From positions 1 through 27,668 of the forward strand of contig NZ_CAUFJQ010000008.1 in the NCBI RefSeq assembly GCF_959025735.1: 27,668 nt of DNA, written 5' to 3'. Each line of letters begins with the position of its first letter. Positions within the stretch are counted from its first letter, which is position 1. The notes beneath the pieces were generated by a model. The model was given only the letters and a program-made list of their open reading frames with translations. It did not search any database and was not told the origin of the DNA. This DNA is from an uncultured Streptococcus sp. (lineage in GTDB: Bacteria; Bacillota; Bacilli; Lactobacillales; Streptococcaceae). Position numbers and translations under genes: made by a program. Of the stretch, positions 14,942-22,819 are shown piece by piece.

Positions 14942-15925
14942 TCACCCCTTAAGATTGGCCATCTGGAAGAGCGGAATCACATAAGGAACAATAGACATCA
15001 GGATAGTCAATAGCACGAAGAACCAGAACCAGAAGGAAGCGAGGGAACGCTGGAAAACTCCCGGTTGAGGTTTATTGGCTTGAATATAAGCCTTGATAGC
15101 TGGCCATTTGGTCGCAAGAACCACTATCATGACAATGGAACCAATGGCTAAAACACCGATTTGGAGCCAATTCGCTAGTCCCTCGTCCACATGATAGGCC
15201 ACATAATGCAAGCCTTGGGAAATCACAAAGTTATTGAAAATGTGATAGAAAATAGCCCACCAGATATTGTATTCAAAGGCAATGTAGCCGAAACCTAGAC
15301 CAATGATACTCGCGAAAAAGAGCTGGTCAAAATTGGCATGGAAGAGACCAAACAAGATAGCCGTCATGACAATGGCAAAAATCTTCCCATACCGTTCCAA
15401 GCCTCGCAAGCCGGCCCCACGGAAGAAGAATTCCTCTGTGATAGGACCAAAAAAGCCAGCATACAAGAGCATAGTCCAAGATCGCTCAATCGTATCTCCT
15501 AGATCTGGTGTTGGAGAATGAAGGCCAATGGTCTCAAACATGCGCTCAATCACTTGTGTCATCACAGATGAAAAGACTTGAGAAAAGCCAAGAAAGGCGA
15601 GAAGAATAAAGAAGACTGAAAGTGTCATCTTACGTCCCTTATGCTTAAGATCATATTTATAAAGGGCCTTCTTGCGATAGGCATTAAAGAGAAAGAGTCC
15701 AATGGAAATAGAGATAAGGTAGGGAATACCAGCCCAAACATTCAGGGCATTGAGTTTCTCCGTTACTTGACTTGGATCTTTTCTGAGAGAGCCTGCTATG
15801 GTTAATCCAAGGAGGACTTCCCACAGGACGGTTACCAAGGTCATGATCAAGAGATAAATGGCAAGTGTCCCGGAATACCTTCCTATATCTTTTTTAGGGT
15901 CTAATAATCGGTTGTATTGGTTCAT
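14942..15925 (-). CDS. CPBP-family intramembrane protease (Rce1/CAAX-like)
   Basis: 327 residues from the ATG at 15923-15925, chosen because GGAGGAAGAA precedes it and because it overlaps the previous stop as ATGA. Eight or so membrane helices. The motifs are EEFFFRG with the Glu-Glu pair and Arg, HANFD, and HIFNN: the complete catalytic set of the ABI/CPBP glutamic intramembrane proteases. In streptococci such proteins act in bacteriocin self-immunity, pheromone handling or unknown roles; there is no bacteriocin gene here. Last gene of the operon starting at hemW, before a strong terminator. Confidence 0.9.
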   Translation of the reverse strand: MNQYNRLLDPKKDIGRYSGTLAIYLLIMTLVTVLWEVLLGLTIAGSLRKDPSQVTEKLNALNVWAGIPYLISISIGLFLFNAYRKKALYKYDLKHKGRKMTLSVFFILLAFLGFSQVFSSVMTQVIERMFETIGLHSPTPDLGDTIERSWTMLLYAGFFGPITEEFFFRGAGLRGLERYGKIFAIVMTAILFGLFHANFDQLFFASIIGLGFGYIAFEYNIWWAIFYHIFNNFVISQGLHYVAYHVDEGLANWLQIGVLAIGSIVMIVVLATKWPAIKAYIQANKPQPGVFQRSLASFWFWFFVLLTILMSIVPYVIPLFQMANLKG

Positions 15926-16542
15926 TTCTTCCTCCAAGAAAATAGATAAAAACTCGCACACATTCCTTCGTATAAGACAAAGAAAATTAAAAAGGCATGC
16001 ATAAAGTAGTCTTCTGGTAATGCAAGAATAATCGAATCCACGCGCGGATCAAAGAGCCAAGTATTGTCCCCAGCAAATAAGACCTGATGAAAGAGCGTAA
16101 AAAATTGATCAAAGCCGATCATAACAGCCATCACTGCAAGCACTACTGGTAAAACCATCATCCAAAAGAAGAGACTACGGTACAAGGCCAGGTAGCCTTT
16201 TTTGACGACTGTCCGCATAAACTGGATAAAACCAGGTAGTGTGACCACGAAAACGACCGTCACTAAGTGAAATAGGTACTTGACGGCCTCAAAATGGTGC
16301 AATCCATTTTTTGAAGAGGGGAATTGAGGCATCTTCAACACCCATTGAAAAGGATTGGTCAAGTAGTTCATCAAGATATTAAAATTCTTCATGATGACAG
16401 AAGCCGAAAAACCAGTCCGGCTTTGAATCCCCAACCTATGAATCTCCATGGGATAGAGGGCCCAAGCGAGAGCGATGGTGAGAAGGATGGTAGCTGACAA
16501 GATAAAGAAAAATAGGTTAATTGATTTCAGACTTTTAAGCAT
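15922..16542 (-). CDS. TIGR01906-family integral membrane protein
   Basis: 206 residues from the ATG at 16540-16542 (an in-frame TTG lies directly before it). Four or so TM helices at about 12-33, 92-110, 128-150 and 183-203, with a loop RTGFSASVIMKNFNILMNYL after the first helix and the block ALPEDYFMHAFLIFF near the end. These features match the TIGR01906 family of low-GC Gram-positives, function unknown. Its start overlaps the HAD gene's 3' end by eight bases and its stop overlaps the CPBP start by four, so all three are translationally linked. Confidence 0.85.
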   Translation of the reverse strand: MLKSLKSINLFFFILSATILLTIALAWALYPMEIHRLGIQSRTGFSASVIMKNFNILMNYLTNPFQWVLKMPQFPSSKNGLHHFEAVKYLFHLVTVVFVVTLPGFIQFMRTVVKKGYLALYRSLFFWMMVLPVVLAVMAVMIGFDQFFTLFHQVLFAGDNTWLFDPRVDSIILALPEDYFMHAFLIFFVLYEGMCASFYLFSWRKK

Positions 16543-17305
16543 CAAAATCCCACTCCGCTAGACTGGCAACAACATGTGTCGGTGAAATTGGTAAGGTTGG
16601 CACTTCTTCTGGTTTGGTAAAACCTGTCGTTACCAAAAGGGTTGGAATCCCATTGTCAATACCCGCACGAATATCTGTTAAATAATTGTCCCCAACCATA
16701 ACCACTTCTTCTCTTGCAAGCCCCAGGTGTTCAATGGCCTTATCCATAATGATGGCCTTTGGTTTGCCAATGATCACAGGCTCGACCCGTGTCGCTGCTT
16801 CAACAAGGGCAATCAGAGATCCTGCTCCCGGCAACAAGCCACGCTCTGTTGGAATGTTGAGGTCCGGATTGGTCCCGATAAAGTGCGCTCCCTTTTGAAT
16901 CGCCAAGGTTGCTTTAGCAAACTTCTCATAATCCACTTGCCAATCCAGTCCAATCACCACATAATCAGGTGCTTCTTCATCCATGATATAGCCAGCTTCT
17001 TCAATAGCATCTTTGAGCCCCGCTTCTCCGATCACATAGACCTTTTTGCCCAAATTTTGGTCATTCATGTAGTCAATGGTCGCAAGGGTAGCTGTATAGA
17101 TAGTCGAAACTGGGGTTTCAATATTGAAATGAGTGGCCAGCATATCCCGAACAGTCTCTGGTGTGCGGGTTGTATTGTTGGTCACAAAGAGATAGGGAAT
17201 CTCACGCGCCTGCAGTTCATGAACAAAAGCTTCTCCTGCAGGAATTCGTGATTTTCCTTTGTAAATAGTGCCATCCAAATCAATCAAATAGCCCTTATAG
17301 TGCAT
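16535..17305 (-). CDS. NagD/YutF-type HAD phosphatase (TIGR01457-like)
   Basis: 256 residues. HAD motif I is DLDGTIYKG (nucleophile Asp9, Asp11), motif II VTNNTT, motif III Lys in GKPKA, motif IV GDNYLTDIRAG. A C2-type cap (about 75-180) matches the NagD/YutF group, which dephosphorylates nucleotides, sugar phosphates or phosphoglycolate-like damage products; the substrate is not readable. The ATG follows the preceding stop codon with no spacing. Cytoplasmic. Confidence 0.9.
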   Translation of the reverse strand: MHYKGYLIDLDGTIYKGKSRIPAGEAFVHELQAREIPYLFVTNNTTRTPETVRDMLATHFNIETPVSTIYTATLATIDYMNDQNLGKKVYVIGEAGLKDAIEEAGYIMDEEAPDYVVIGLDWQVDYEKFAKATLAIQKGAHFIGTNPDLNIPTERGLLPGAGSLIALVEAATRVEPVIIGKPKAIIMDKAIEHLGLAREEVVMVGDNYLTDIRAGIDNGIPTLLVTTGFTKPEEVPTLPISPTHVVASLAEWDFDA

Positions 17306-17992
17306 TTATTCTTCCCTTTCTGTGTCAGCTTCTTCATGAAACTTCTCTGCATCGACTCGTCCACCAGAACCATATAAGAGCAATGCTCCAGCATAGAGGA
17401 CAAATTGTAACACCAAACCTGTAAAATTAATCCCTTGACTTCCCGATTGGGTGAACAAGAAGGATGCTACCATGAGGATCACAATGGTCAATAACAAGCC
17501 TATCACGGTTGCCTGATCCACACTGATTTGATAAACCGTGCGTTTGGTGCTCCGATTTTTCCCGTCAGACTTAGTTTCTGGTTGCAAATTCTCCACAAAA
17601 TCCGTCACTAAGGTCGCAGCGAGGCTGACTGTTGTGCTAAAAAGCACGCCTTGGGACAAGCGGTGATAGAAATTGGACCAGAAGGATCCTGATTGGCTAG
17701 TAATCCCAATCGAGAAGATCATGACCGGTAAAAGAAAGGCCAAGGTGAAATGGATCCAGACCCGATACCAGCGTACATCTTCTCTTAAAAAGCGATTAAA
17801 ACTCTCTAAATTCAAGCGATAGCGGAAAAATTTATAAATTTCCTCTACCAGGATGATGCCCAAAGCACAAAGAGTCAAGAGCCAATCTCCCAACATGTAC
17901 AAAGGGTTCTTTTGACGCTTGGCATAGGCCACAACCCGTTTTTGATAGCTTTCAAGTTCCTGTTTTTTATTTTTTAATCTTCTACTTTCCAT
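17306..17992 (-). CDS. uncharacterised multi-pass membrane protein
   Basis: 228 residues. A strongly basic, helical N-terminus (MESRRLKNKKQELESYQKRV), helices at about 32-52, 75-98, 112-130, 165-185 and 192-210, and an acidic C-terminus (EKFHEEADTEREE). I do not recognise the family. The start overlaps the thioesterase 3' end by 11 bases and the stop touches the HAD start, so it belongs to the hemW operon. Confidence 0.75.
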   Translation of the reverse strand: MESRRLKNKKQELESYQKRVVAYAKRQKNPLYMLGDWLLTLCALGIILVEEIYKFFRYRLNLESFNRFLREDVRWYRVWIHFTLAFLLPVMIFSIGITSQSGSFWSNFYHRLSQGVLFSTTVSLAATLVTDFVENLQPETKSDGKNRSTKRTVYQISVDQATVIGLLLTIVILMVASFLFTQSGSQGINFTGLVLQFVLYAGALLLYGSGGRVDAEKFHEEADTEREE

Positions 17993-18737
17993 AATTCCAA
18001 CCCTTTTCTTCTACTTCTTCCCACTCAATTTCAGCTTGGGCATTGATCTGACCATCTGAAGTAATTTGGTGCTGAGTTTTCAAGCCCTCTTGTTCATATT
18101 GAGAGGTGATGAGACCTCCTGCCAGCACTTCTTTGACATATTTCAGATGAACTTTTTTAGGGACATGATGGGTCAAGAAGTCTGCTCCCATCACCTCAAA
18201 AACCCAGTCCAAGTACTTGCTATTGTTGACATGTCCGTTCATATCCAAGTCGTAAAACCGAACCCGGTATTCTTGTTCCACGCCACCTTCTAATTCTTTG
18301 AAACGGGGACCGCGGAGCATGGTTTTTGAAAATTCAGAGTCAAAGGCATCCGTGATTTCACTCATAACAGGATGAACCTTGCGTGTATCACGATCCATCA
18401 AGACAAAGGTCGCGACCATCTCAATGATAGTATTTCCTGCTTCATCCTTGATATTAAAGGCCCGGTAGCAGAAAAGTCGATTGTGACTCTTGGCATAGGT
18501 TTCAATAGTGATTTTCTCATCAAAAACAGGGAGACGCTCGATCTTCATATTGTAATCCGTGATAATCCAGACTAGATTGTAGTTCTCTAAAATGTACATA
18601 TCACTCATACTCAGCTCAATCGATTGCATGCCCGATACCTGTAAAGACAGCAAGATCAATTGGGGAATCTTAATATAACCATTGACATCGCTCATATCAA
18701 ACGGAATTTTCATGCTGTATTCAAATGTTTTTGCCAT
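17982..18737 (-). CDS. acyl-ACP thioesterase (FatA/FatB family)
   Basis: 251 residues, a double hotdog protein. The second half holds the catalytic block DLDMNGHVNNSKYLDW; the first half has the matching SDVNGYIKIPQL. The enzyme releases fatty acids from acyl carrier protein and so sets acyl-chain supply or free fatty-acid levels. The ribosome site TTGGAG lies in the end of hemW, three bases upstream. The hemW-thioesterase pair is conserved in streptococci. Confidence 0.92.
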   Translation of the reverse strand: MAKTFEYSMKIPFDMSDVNGYIKIPQLILLSLQVSGMQSIELSMSDMYILENYNLVWIITDYNMKIERLPVFDEKITIETYAKSHNRLFCYRAFNIKDEAGNTIIEMVATFVLMDRDTRKVHPVMSEITDAFDSEFSKTMLRGPRFKELEGGVEQEYRVRFYDLDMNGHVNNSKYLDWVFEVMGADFLTHHVPKKVHLKYVKEVLAGGLITSQYEQEGLKTQHQITSDGQINAQAEIEWEEVEEKGWNYGK

Positions 18738-18740
18738 TTT

Positions 18741-19871
18741 CTACTCCAAAATAAACTTCTCTGCTACAGTGTCTCCTAAAAAGAGACCTTTCTTGGTCAT
18801 TCGTACAATGTCCTTGTCAGGTACCAAAAGGCCCTGCTGGATCAATTCCTCAACCACTGATCCATATTGTTGGTCAAAATTCACACCAAACTTTTCTTCA
18901 AAACGCTTCTTGGAAACGCCTGTTTTCTTACGGAGTCCTAGAAACATCTCTTCCTCCATCATTTCTGTCTGACTCAAGTGCTCTTCTTGGACACGCGCAT
19001 TTCCCTTATCAACAGCCTGCATATAGTGACGGATAGGCCCATGATTCTTGTAGCGAATCCCATCGACATAGCCGGATGCTCCAGCTCCCAATCCATAATA
19101 CTCGGCATTGTCCCAATACATGAGATTGTGCCGACTTTCAAAACCAGGCTTGGAGAAATTAGAAATTTCGTAATGCTCAAAGCCCGCTCGCTCCAACTCC
19201 TGAATAATGTATTCAAACATCTCTGCCTCCAGCTCCTCTTTTGGTAGAGGAAGCTTGCCCCGTCTCATGCGATTCATAAAAACTGTGTGATTCTCCAGAA
19301 TCAAGCTATAAAGACTCATGTGGGGAATGTCGAGGGCAAGGGCCTTCGCAACATTTTCCTTGACCTGGTCCATGGTTTGTGTCGGAAGCGCATAGATGAG
19401 GTCAATCGAAATATTGTCAAAACCAGCCAGCTTCAGACGATCGATATTGTCATAGATATCCTGCTCTTGATGGCTCCGACCAATCTTTTTGAGCAAGCGA
19501 TTATCAAAGGTCTGTACGCCTAAAGAAACCCGATTAACCGGTGAATCCTTTAAGACAGCAATCTTATCCGGATCCAAATCACCAGGATTGGCCTCGATGG
19601 TCAACTCCTCCATCTGAGAAAGATCAAGTGACTTGGTCAGCTCCTTGAGCAGATACTCTAGCTGATCCGCAGTTAAGGCTGTCGGTGTCCCACCCCCAAT
19701 ATAGAGAGTCCGTAAATTTGTGATTTCTTCCCGACGAAATTCTTGGATCAAATGATCCAAATAAGCATCGACCGGTTGGTTCTTGATAAAAACCTTCGAA
19801 AAATCACAATAAAAACAAATCTGGGTACAAAATGGGATGTGGACATAAGCGGACGTTGGTTTTGTATGCAT
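18741..19871 (-). CDS. hemW: HemW-like radical SAM protein (heme chaperone)
   Basis: 376 residues from the ATG at 19869-19871; the open frame continues upstream but MHTKPTSAYVHIPFC is the standard family start. The radical SAM cluster motif is CTQICFYC (CxxxCxxC), followed by GGGTPTAL, SLGVQTFD and the C-terminal HemW domain (YWDNAEYYGLGAGASGYVDG). HemW binds heme and hands it to respiratory proteins. It was long misnamed coproporphyrinogen oxidase HemN, but the HemN-specific N-terminal extension is absent. Most streptococci lack heme synthesis, so the client here is unclear. A -10 box lies only seven bases before the ATG. First gene of a six-gene operon. Confidence 0.93.
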   Translation of the reverse strand: MHTKPTSAYVHIPFCTQICFYCDFSKVFIKNQPVDAYLDHLIQEFRREEITNLRTLYIGGGTPTALTADQLEYLLKELTKSLDLSQMEELTIEANPGDLDPDKIAVLKDSPVNRVSLGVQTFDNRLLKKIGRSHQEQDIYDNIDRLKLAGFDNISIDLIYALPTQTMDQVKENVAKALALDIPHMSLYSLILENHTVFMNRMRRGKLPLPKEELEAEMFEYIIQELERAGFEHYEISNFSKPGFESRHNLMYWDNAEYYGLGAGASGYVDGIRYKNHGPIRHYMQAVDKGNARVQEEHLSQTEMMEEEMFLGLRKKTGVSKKRFEEKFGVNFDQQYGSVVEELIQQGLLVPDKDIVRMTKKGLFLGDTVAEKFILE

Positions 19872-19878
19872 ACCTTTA

Positions 19879-19887
19879 ATTATACCA
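19879..19887 (-). promoter_or_regulatory. hemW operon promoter, extended -10 seven bases from the start codon
   Basis: Minus strand TGGTATAAT (core 19879-19884), with only TAAAGGT between it and the ATG. No clear -35. Same geometry as the uvrC promoter. It diverges from the ABC-F promoter ~55 bases away. Confidence 0.7.
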
Positions 19888-19938
19888 TAAAATCCCCCTA
19901 AGTCCGAAAAGAAAAGGGAATAAGAAGCCAGGAATTCC

Positions 19939-19967
19939 TTGACAAGAAGGAATAAAAGGAATAGAAT
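19939..19967 (+). promoter_or_regulatory. consensus promoter of the ABC-F leader
   Basis: TTGACA (19939-19944), 17 bases, TAGAAT (19962-19967). Transcription would start near 19974, giving a leader of ~215 bases before the ABC-F start. Confidence 0.88.
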
Positions 19968-19997
19968 GAATTTAATCATATTCGGAGGTAAGGAGAT

Positions 19998-20009
19998 ATG
20001 AACAACTAA
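19998..20009 (+). CDS. three-codon leader peptide (Met-Asn-Asn)
   Basis: ATG AAC AAC TAA with a near-perfect GGAGG (19984-19988) nine bases upstream and a second AAGGAG directly before the start. It lies ~24 bases from the predicted transcript start, with the stop only five bases before the first leader hairpin. Very short upstream ORFs with strong ribosome sites are a known element of attenuators in front of antibiotic-resistance ABC-F genes. Translation is inferred. Confidence 0.65.
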   Translation: MNN

Positions 20010-20013
20010 GTTT

Positions 20014-20168
20014 CGTTAAATAAAATACTTTATTTAGTGGACTGCTTGTTCTATCTCTTTTTGTGTACCCTCTTGCCTATTCTCCAACTTCTTGTTGGCT
20101 ATATTAGATCTTTTTCTGTTTGGGTTCCACTTGAATACAGCTCTACTAAATAGGTAGAGCTGTTTTTT
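20014..20168 (+). promoter_or_regulatory. predicted ribosome-mediated transcription attenuator of the ABC-F gene
   Basis: Region 1/2 hairpin: TAAATAAA (20017-20024) with TTTATTTA (20029-20036), extended by pairs down to 20014/20039. Region 2 (20031-20044) can instead pair with region 3 (20138-20152): eight Watson-Crick pairs TATTTAGT/ACTAAATA, then G-U, G-C, A-U, a bulge and three more pairs. Region 3 is also the 5' arm and loop of the terminator 20137-20168. The two folds exclude each other. A ribosome held on the leader ORF (stop at 20009) would cover region 1 and favour the antiterminator. A small extra hairpin CCAAC/GTTGG sits at 20084-20098. Confidence 0.75.
20137..20168 (+). terminator. 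intrinsic terminator inside the ABC-F leader
   Basis: ACAGCTCTAC (20137-20146) pairs perfectly with 20154-20163, seven-base loop, then six T's. It lies 21 bases upstream of the ABC-F start codon and is not behind any plus-strand gene, so it can only act as an attenuator. Confidence 0.92.
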
Positions 20169-20189
20169 GTCCCAGTAGAAAGGAATCTT

Positions 20190-21713
20190 ATGCTAAAACT
20201 ATCCCACCTCACCATCCGCCATACAAAAGATTTACGCGATCTGGTTCGCAATCTGTCCTTAACCATTCATGAAGGAGAAAAAGTTGCCATTATTGGCGAA
20301 GAAGGAAATGGAAAATCTTCTTTGCTTCATGTCCTCATGTCCCCAAAATCCCTACCAGATTATCTGACAATAGAAGGCGAAATCACCACTTCCTTTCACT
20401 CCTATGCCTATATTCCCCAGTCTTTGCCAGAAGCATTGAAGGGAAAAACATTGGAAGAATATTTTTTTGGAGAAGACGAGCTAGACTATGCCACCCTCTA
20501 CAGACTGGCTGATCAATTGCATTTTGATAGCGACCGCTTTGCAAGCGACCAAGCTATTGGAAGTCTATCTGGAGGAGAAGCCCTCAAAGTTCAACTACTT
20601 CACGAACTTTGTCGTCCTCATGAATTACTATTTTTAGATGAACCTTCAAATGATCTGGATTTGAAAACCCTGGACTGGCTCCAGCAGATGATTCAAACAA
20701 GCCCCCAAACCATCCTATTTATTTCCCATCATGAAGATTTTTTGACGCAGACGGCGGATACGATCATCCACCTAAGACAGATCAAACACCGCAAGGAGGC
20801 TGAAACCATTGTAGAGCACTTAGGTTATCAAGACTACAGTAGCCAGAGGGAGCAACAATTCAAGCAGCAGTCCCAGCAAGCTGCCAACGATCAACGAACC
20901 TACAAGAAAACAATGGAGAAGCATCGCCGCGTCCGTCAGCAAGTTGAAACAGCCTTACGAAACACTAAGGATAGCACTGCTGGACGTCTCCTGGCAAAGA
21001 AAATGAAGTCCCTCCTCTCACAAGAAAAGCGCTACGAGCGAGAATTCCAATCCATGACTCCCCAACCCTATGATGAGGAAGTCATCAATCTGCATTTCCC
21101 TCCCCTCACTCCCTTGTCTCCTCAAAAACGAGTCCTTCTATTAGATCAGGAAGAACTCGCAATTGGTGACCGATTCCTGGTCAAGAACCTCTCCCTCACT
21201 CTTCAAGGCCAGGATAAGATAGGGATTATCGGTTCTAACGGTGTAGGGAAATCCACTTTCCTAAAAATGATATGGAAAAGTCTACAGAAGAATGAAAGTA
21301 TCCGCACTGCCTATATGCCACAAGATTACACTGAACGCCTCCCTCTGACTCAGACACCCGTTCAATTCTTACAGCATTCAGGCGATCGTGAAGAAATCAA
21401 CACCATTCAATTGCATTTAGCCTCCCTCAACTTTACCTATTCTGAAATGCACCATCCGATATCAGAACTTTCTGGTGGTCAGCAAGGAAAACTCTTTCTC
21501 CTACAACTAGTCCTCACAAGTCCCCAGTTTCTACTCTTGGACGAGCCTACTCGCAATTTTTCCCCCACTTCCCAACCAGAAATTCGACGCCTATTCGCAG
21601 ACTACCCAGGCGGACTAGTCACGGTCTCTCACGACCGGACCTTCCTCAAAGAAGTCTGCCAAAAAATCTATCGTCTGACCGAAAATGGTTTGGTAGAAAT
21701 AGATTCGCTCTAA
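20190..21713 (+). CDS. ABC-F ATPase, ribosome-protection (antibiotic-resistance) type
   Basis: 507 residues with two ATPase domains and no membrane segment. Domain 1: Walker A GEEGNGKSS (36-44), signature LSGGE (126-130), Walker B LLFLDEPSNDLD. A long basic interdomain linker (about 205-300, KKTMEKHRRVRQQVETALRNT) is the arm that reaches the ribosomal P-site and peptidyl-transferase centre in this family. Domain 2: GSNGVGKST, LSGGQQGK, and LLLDEPTRNFSP in place of the usual NDLD. The size, linker and RNFSP variant fit the Lsa/Sal/Vga-like group that dislodges lincosamides, pleuromutilins and streptogramins A; spectrum is inferred, not shown. Start has AAGGA six bases upstream. The leader attenuator strengthens the resistance reading. 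The only clear plus-strand gene. Confidence 0.9.
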   Translation: MLKLSHLTIRHTKDLRDLVRNLSLTIHEGEKVAIIGEEGNGKSSLLHVLMSPKSLPDYLTIEGEITTSFHSYAYIPQSLPEALKGKTLEEYFFGEDELDYATLYRLADQLHFDSDRFASDQAIGSLSGGEALKVQLLHELCRPHELLFLDEPSNDLDLKTLDWLQQMIQTSPQTILFISHHEDFLTQTADTIIHLRQIKHRKEAETIVEHLGYQDYSSQREQQFKQQSQQAANDQRTYKKTMEKHRRVRQQVETALRNTKDSTAGRLLAKKMKSLLSQEKRYEREFQSMTPQPYDEEVINLHFPPLTPLSPQKRVLLLDQEELAIGDRFLVKNLSLTLQGQDKIGIIGSNGVGKSTFLKMIWKSLQKNESIRTAYMPQDYTERLPLTQTPVQFLQHSGDREEINTIQLHLASLNFTYSEMHHPISELSGGQQGKLFLLQLVLTSPQFLLLDEPTRNFSPTSQPEIRRLFADYPGGLVTVSHDRTFLKEVCQKIYRLTENGLVEIDSL

Positions 21714-21718
21714 CGTAA

Positions 21719-21746
21719 AAAAGATTGGCCAAAAAACCAATCTTTT
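21719..21746. terminator. bidirectional terminator behind the ABC-F gene
   Basis: AAAAGATTGG (21719-21728) pairs with 21737-21746, eight-base loop, A-run before and T-run after. Five bases after the ABC-F stop. It can also stop minus-strand transcripts from proC. Confidence 0.85.
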
Positions 21747-21759
21747 AAATTGAAAATGA

Positions 21760-21985
21760 AGTCCTCTTAGAAACTTTCCTTAGGTGAGAATGGACGTCAG
21801 CGAACTTCATAGAAGTTCCATGACTTAGTTTTGAATCTAAGGCTTCAAAACTCCCGAGTGCTTGAAACAATCCTGTTTCAAGCACTTTTCTCACGGCGGA
21901 AAGTTTCAATAGAGGATTGGATAATTCTTGATTTGTTAGCTTTGAATGAAAGAACAGTTTGTCAATGTTCTCCAAACTTGGTTTT
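21760..21985. repeat. structured intergenic block, probable dispersed streptococcal repeat
   Basis: Between the convergent ABC-F and proC genes. It holds a 12-base perfect inverted repeat (21857-21868 with 21875-21886, then TTTC), a 7-base one (GAACTTC 21802-21808 with 21812-21818) and a weaker CTTAG/CTAAG pair. A 76-codon minus-strand frame (21745-21975) runs through it but starts with TTG, has no ribosome site and encodes its own inverted repeats, so I do not call it a gene. The sequence is familiar to me as a stretch recurring in streptococcal genomes; copy number must be checked. Confidence 0.45.
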
Positions 21986-22000
21986 GACCAATTATTTTAT

Positions 22001-22816
22001 CTAATTTTGTTCTGCCTCTTGTCCCAATTCTTGGGTGCGTTTGTAAGCCGCTTCCACACCTGCAATGATGTCGCCCCGTAAGCCGACTTGTTCTAAGCGG
22101 TTGACTCCTGCGATGGTAGAGCCACCTGGGCTACAAACTGCATCTCGCAAGTTGGCTGGGTGCTCGCCTGTCTCTAAGACCATTTGACTAGCGCCTTGGA
22201 AGGTCTGTGCAGCCATCTGCAAGGCTTGCTCTCGTGTAAGTCCTAATCCTACTCCTGCATCTGCCATGGCTTCAATCATCTGATAGACAAAGGCTGGCCC
22301 ACAGCCTGCGACAGCCGTTGCAGGATCCATCAATTTTTCTTCAATTTCGTATAGGACCCCTGCTCCTGCTAAGAGCTGGTTGACTTTGGCTACTTGCTGG
22401 TCTGTCACTGCTTGGGAGCGGGCCAGACTGATAACACCTTGACCAATGGCCACAGGCGTATTGGGCATGATGCGAATTAGCCCTAGCTGGTCGTTCTGGA
22501 TCACTTCAGCCATCTTTTCTAATTCCAGGCCTGCAGCCATGGAAACCAGTAAGAGATTAGAGCGTTGGGCCAAGATGCCTTGGTACTCTTCTAAAAGAGG
22601 GCAAATCTGATAGGGTTTGACCCCTAAAAAAATCACTTCAGCCTCTTGAAAGACTTGTTCAAGATTAGACGCCGTTCCCCCATACTGGCTGATAAACTCT
22701 TGTACCTTTTGAGGAGAACGATTGACCAAGAGCAGGTCTTGCGCGTCCACTTCTTTTGCGACTGCTTTGGCTAAACTAGCCCCCATGTTTCCAAGACCGA
22801 TAAATGCAACTTTCAT
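22001..22816 (-). CDS. proC: pyrroline-5-carboxylate reductase
   Basis: 271 residues. An N-terminal Rossmann motif (FIGLGNMGASLAKAV), MPNTPVAIGQG, and the signature CGPAFVYQMIEAMADAGVGLGL with SPGGSTIAGV. It reduces pyrroline-5-carboxylate to proline with NAD(P)H, the last step of proline synthesis. Cytoplasmic decamer in the family. It starts three bases after proA, making proB-proA-proC a complete glutamate-to-proline operon. Confidence 0.96.
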   Translation of the reverse strand: MKVAFIGLGNMGASLAKAVAKEVDAQDLLLVNRSPQKVQEFISQYGGTASNLEQVFQEAEVIFLGVKPYQICPLLEEYQGILAQRSNLLLVSMAAGLELEKMAEVIQNDQLGLIRIMPNTPVAIGQGVISLARSQAVTDQQVAKVNQLLAGAGVLYEIEEKLMDPATAVAGCGPAFVYQMIEAMADAGVGLGLTREQALQMAAQTFQGASQMVLETGEHPANLRDAVCSPGGSTIAGVNRLEQVGLRGDIIAGVEAAYKRTQELGQEAEQN

Positions 22817-22819
22817 TTC

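Noticed and set aside
18741..19979. Longer HemW with a hydrophobic N-terminal extension starting at 19979
   Set aside because: The extension runs through the hemW -10 box and overlaps the divergent ABC-F promoter; the family start is at 19871.
21745..21975. 76-codon minus-strand open frame between ABC-F and proC as a gene
   Set aside because: It starts with TTG without a ribosome site, overlaps the ABC-F terminator and is built from inverted repeats; better explained as a structured intergenic repeat.
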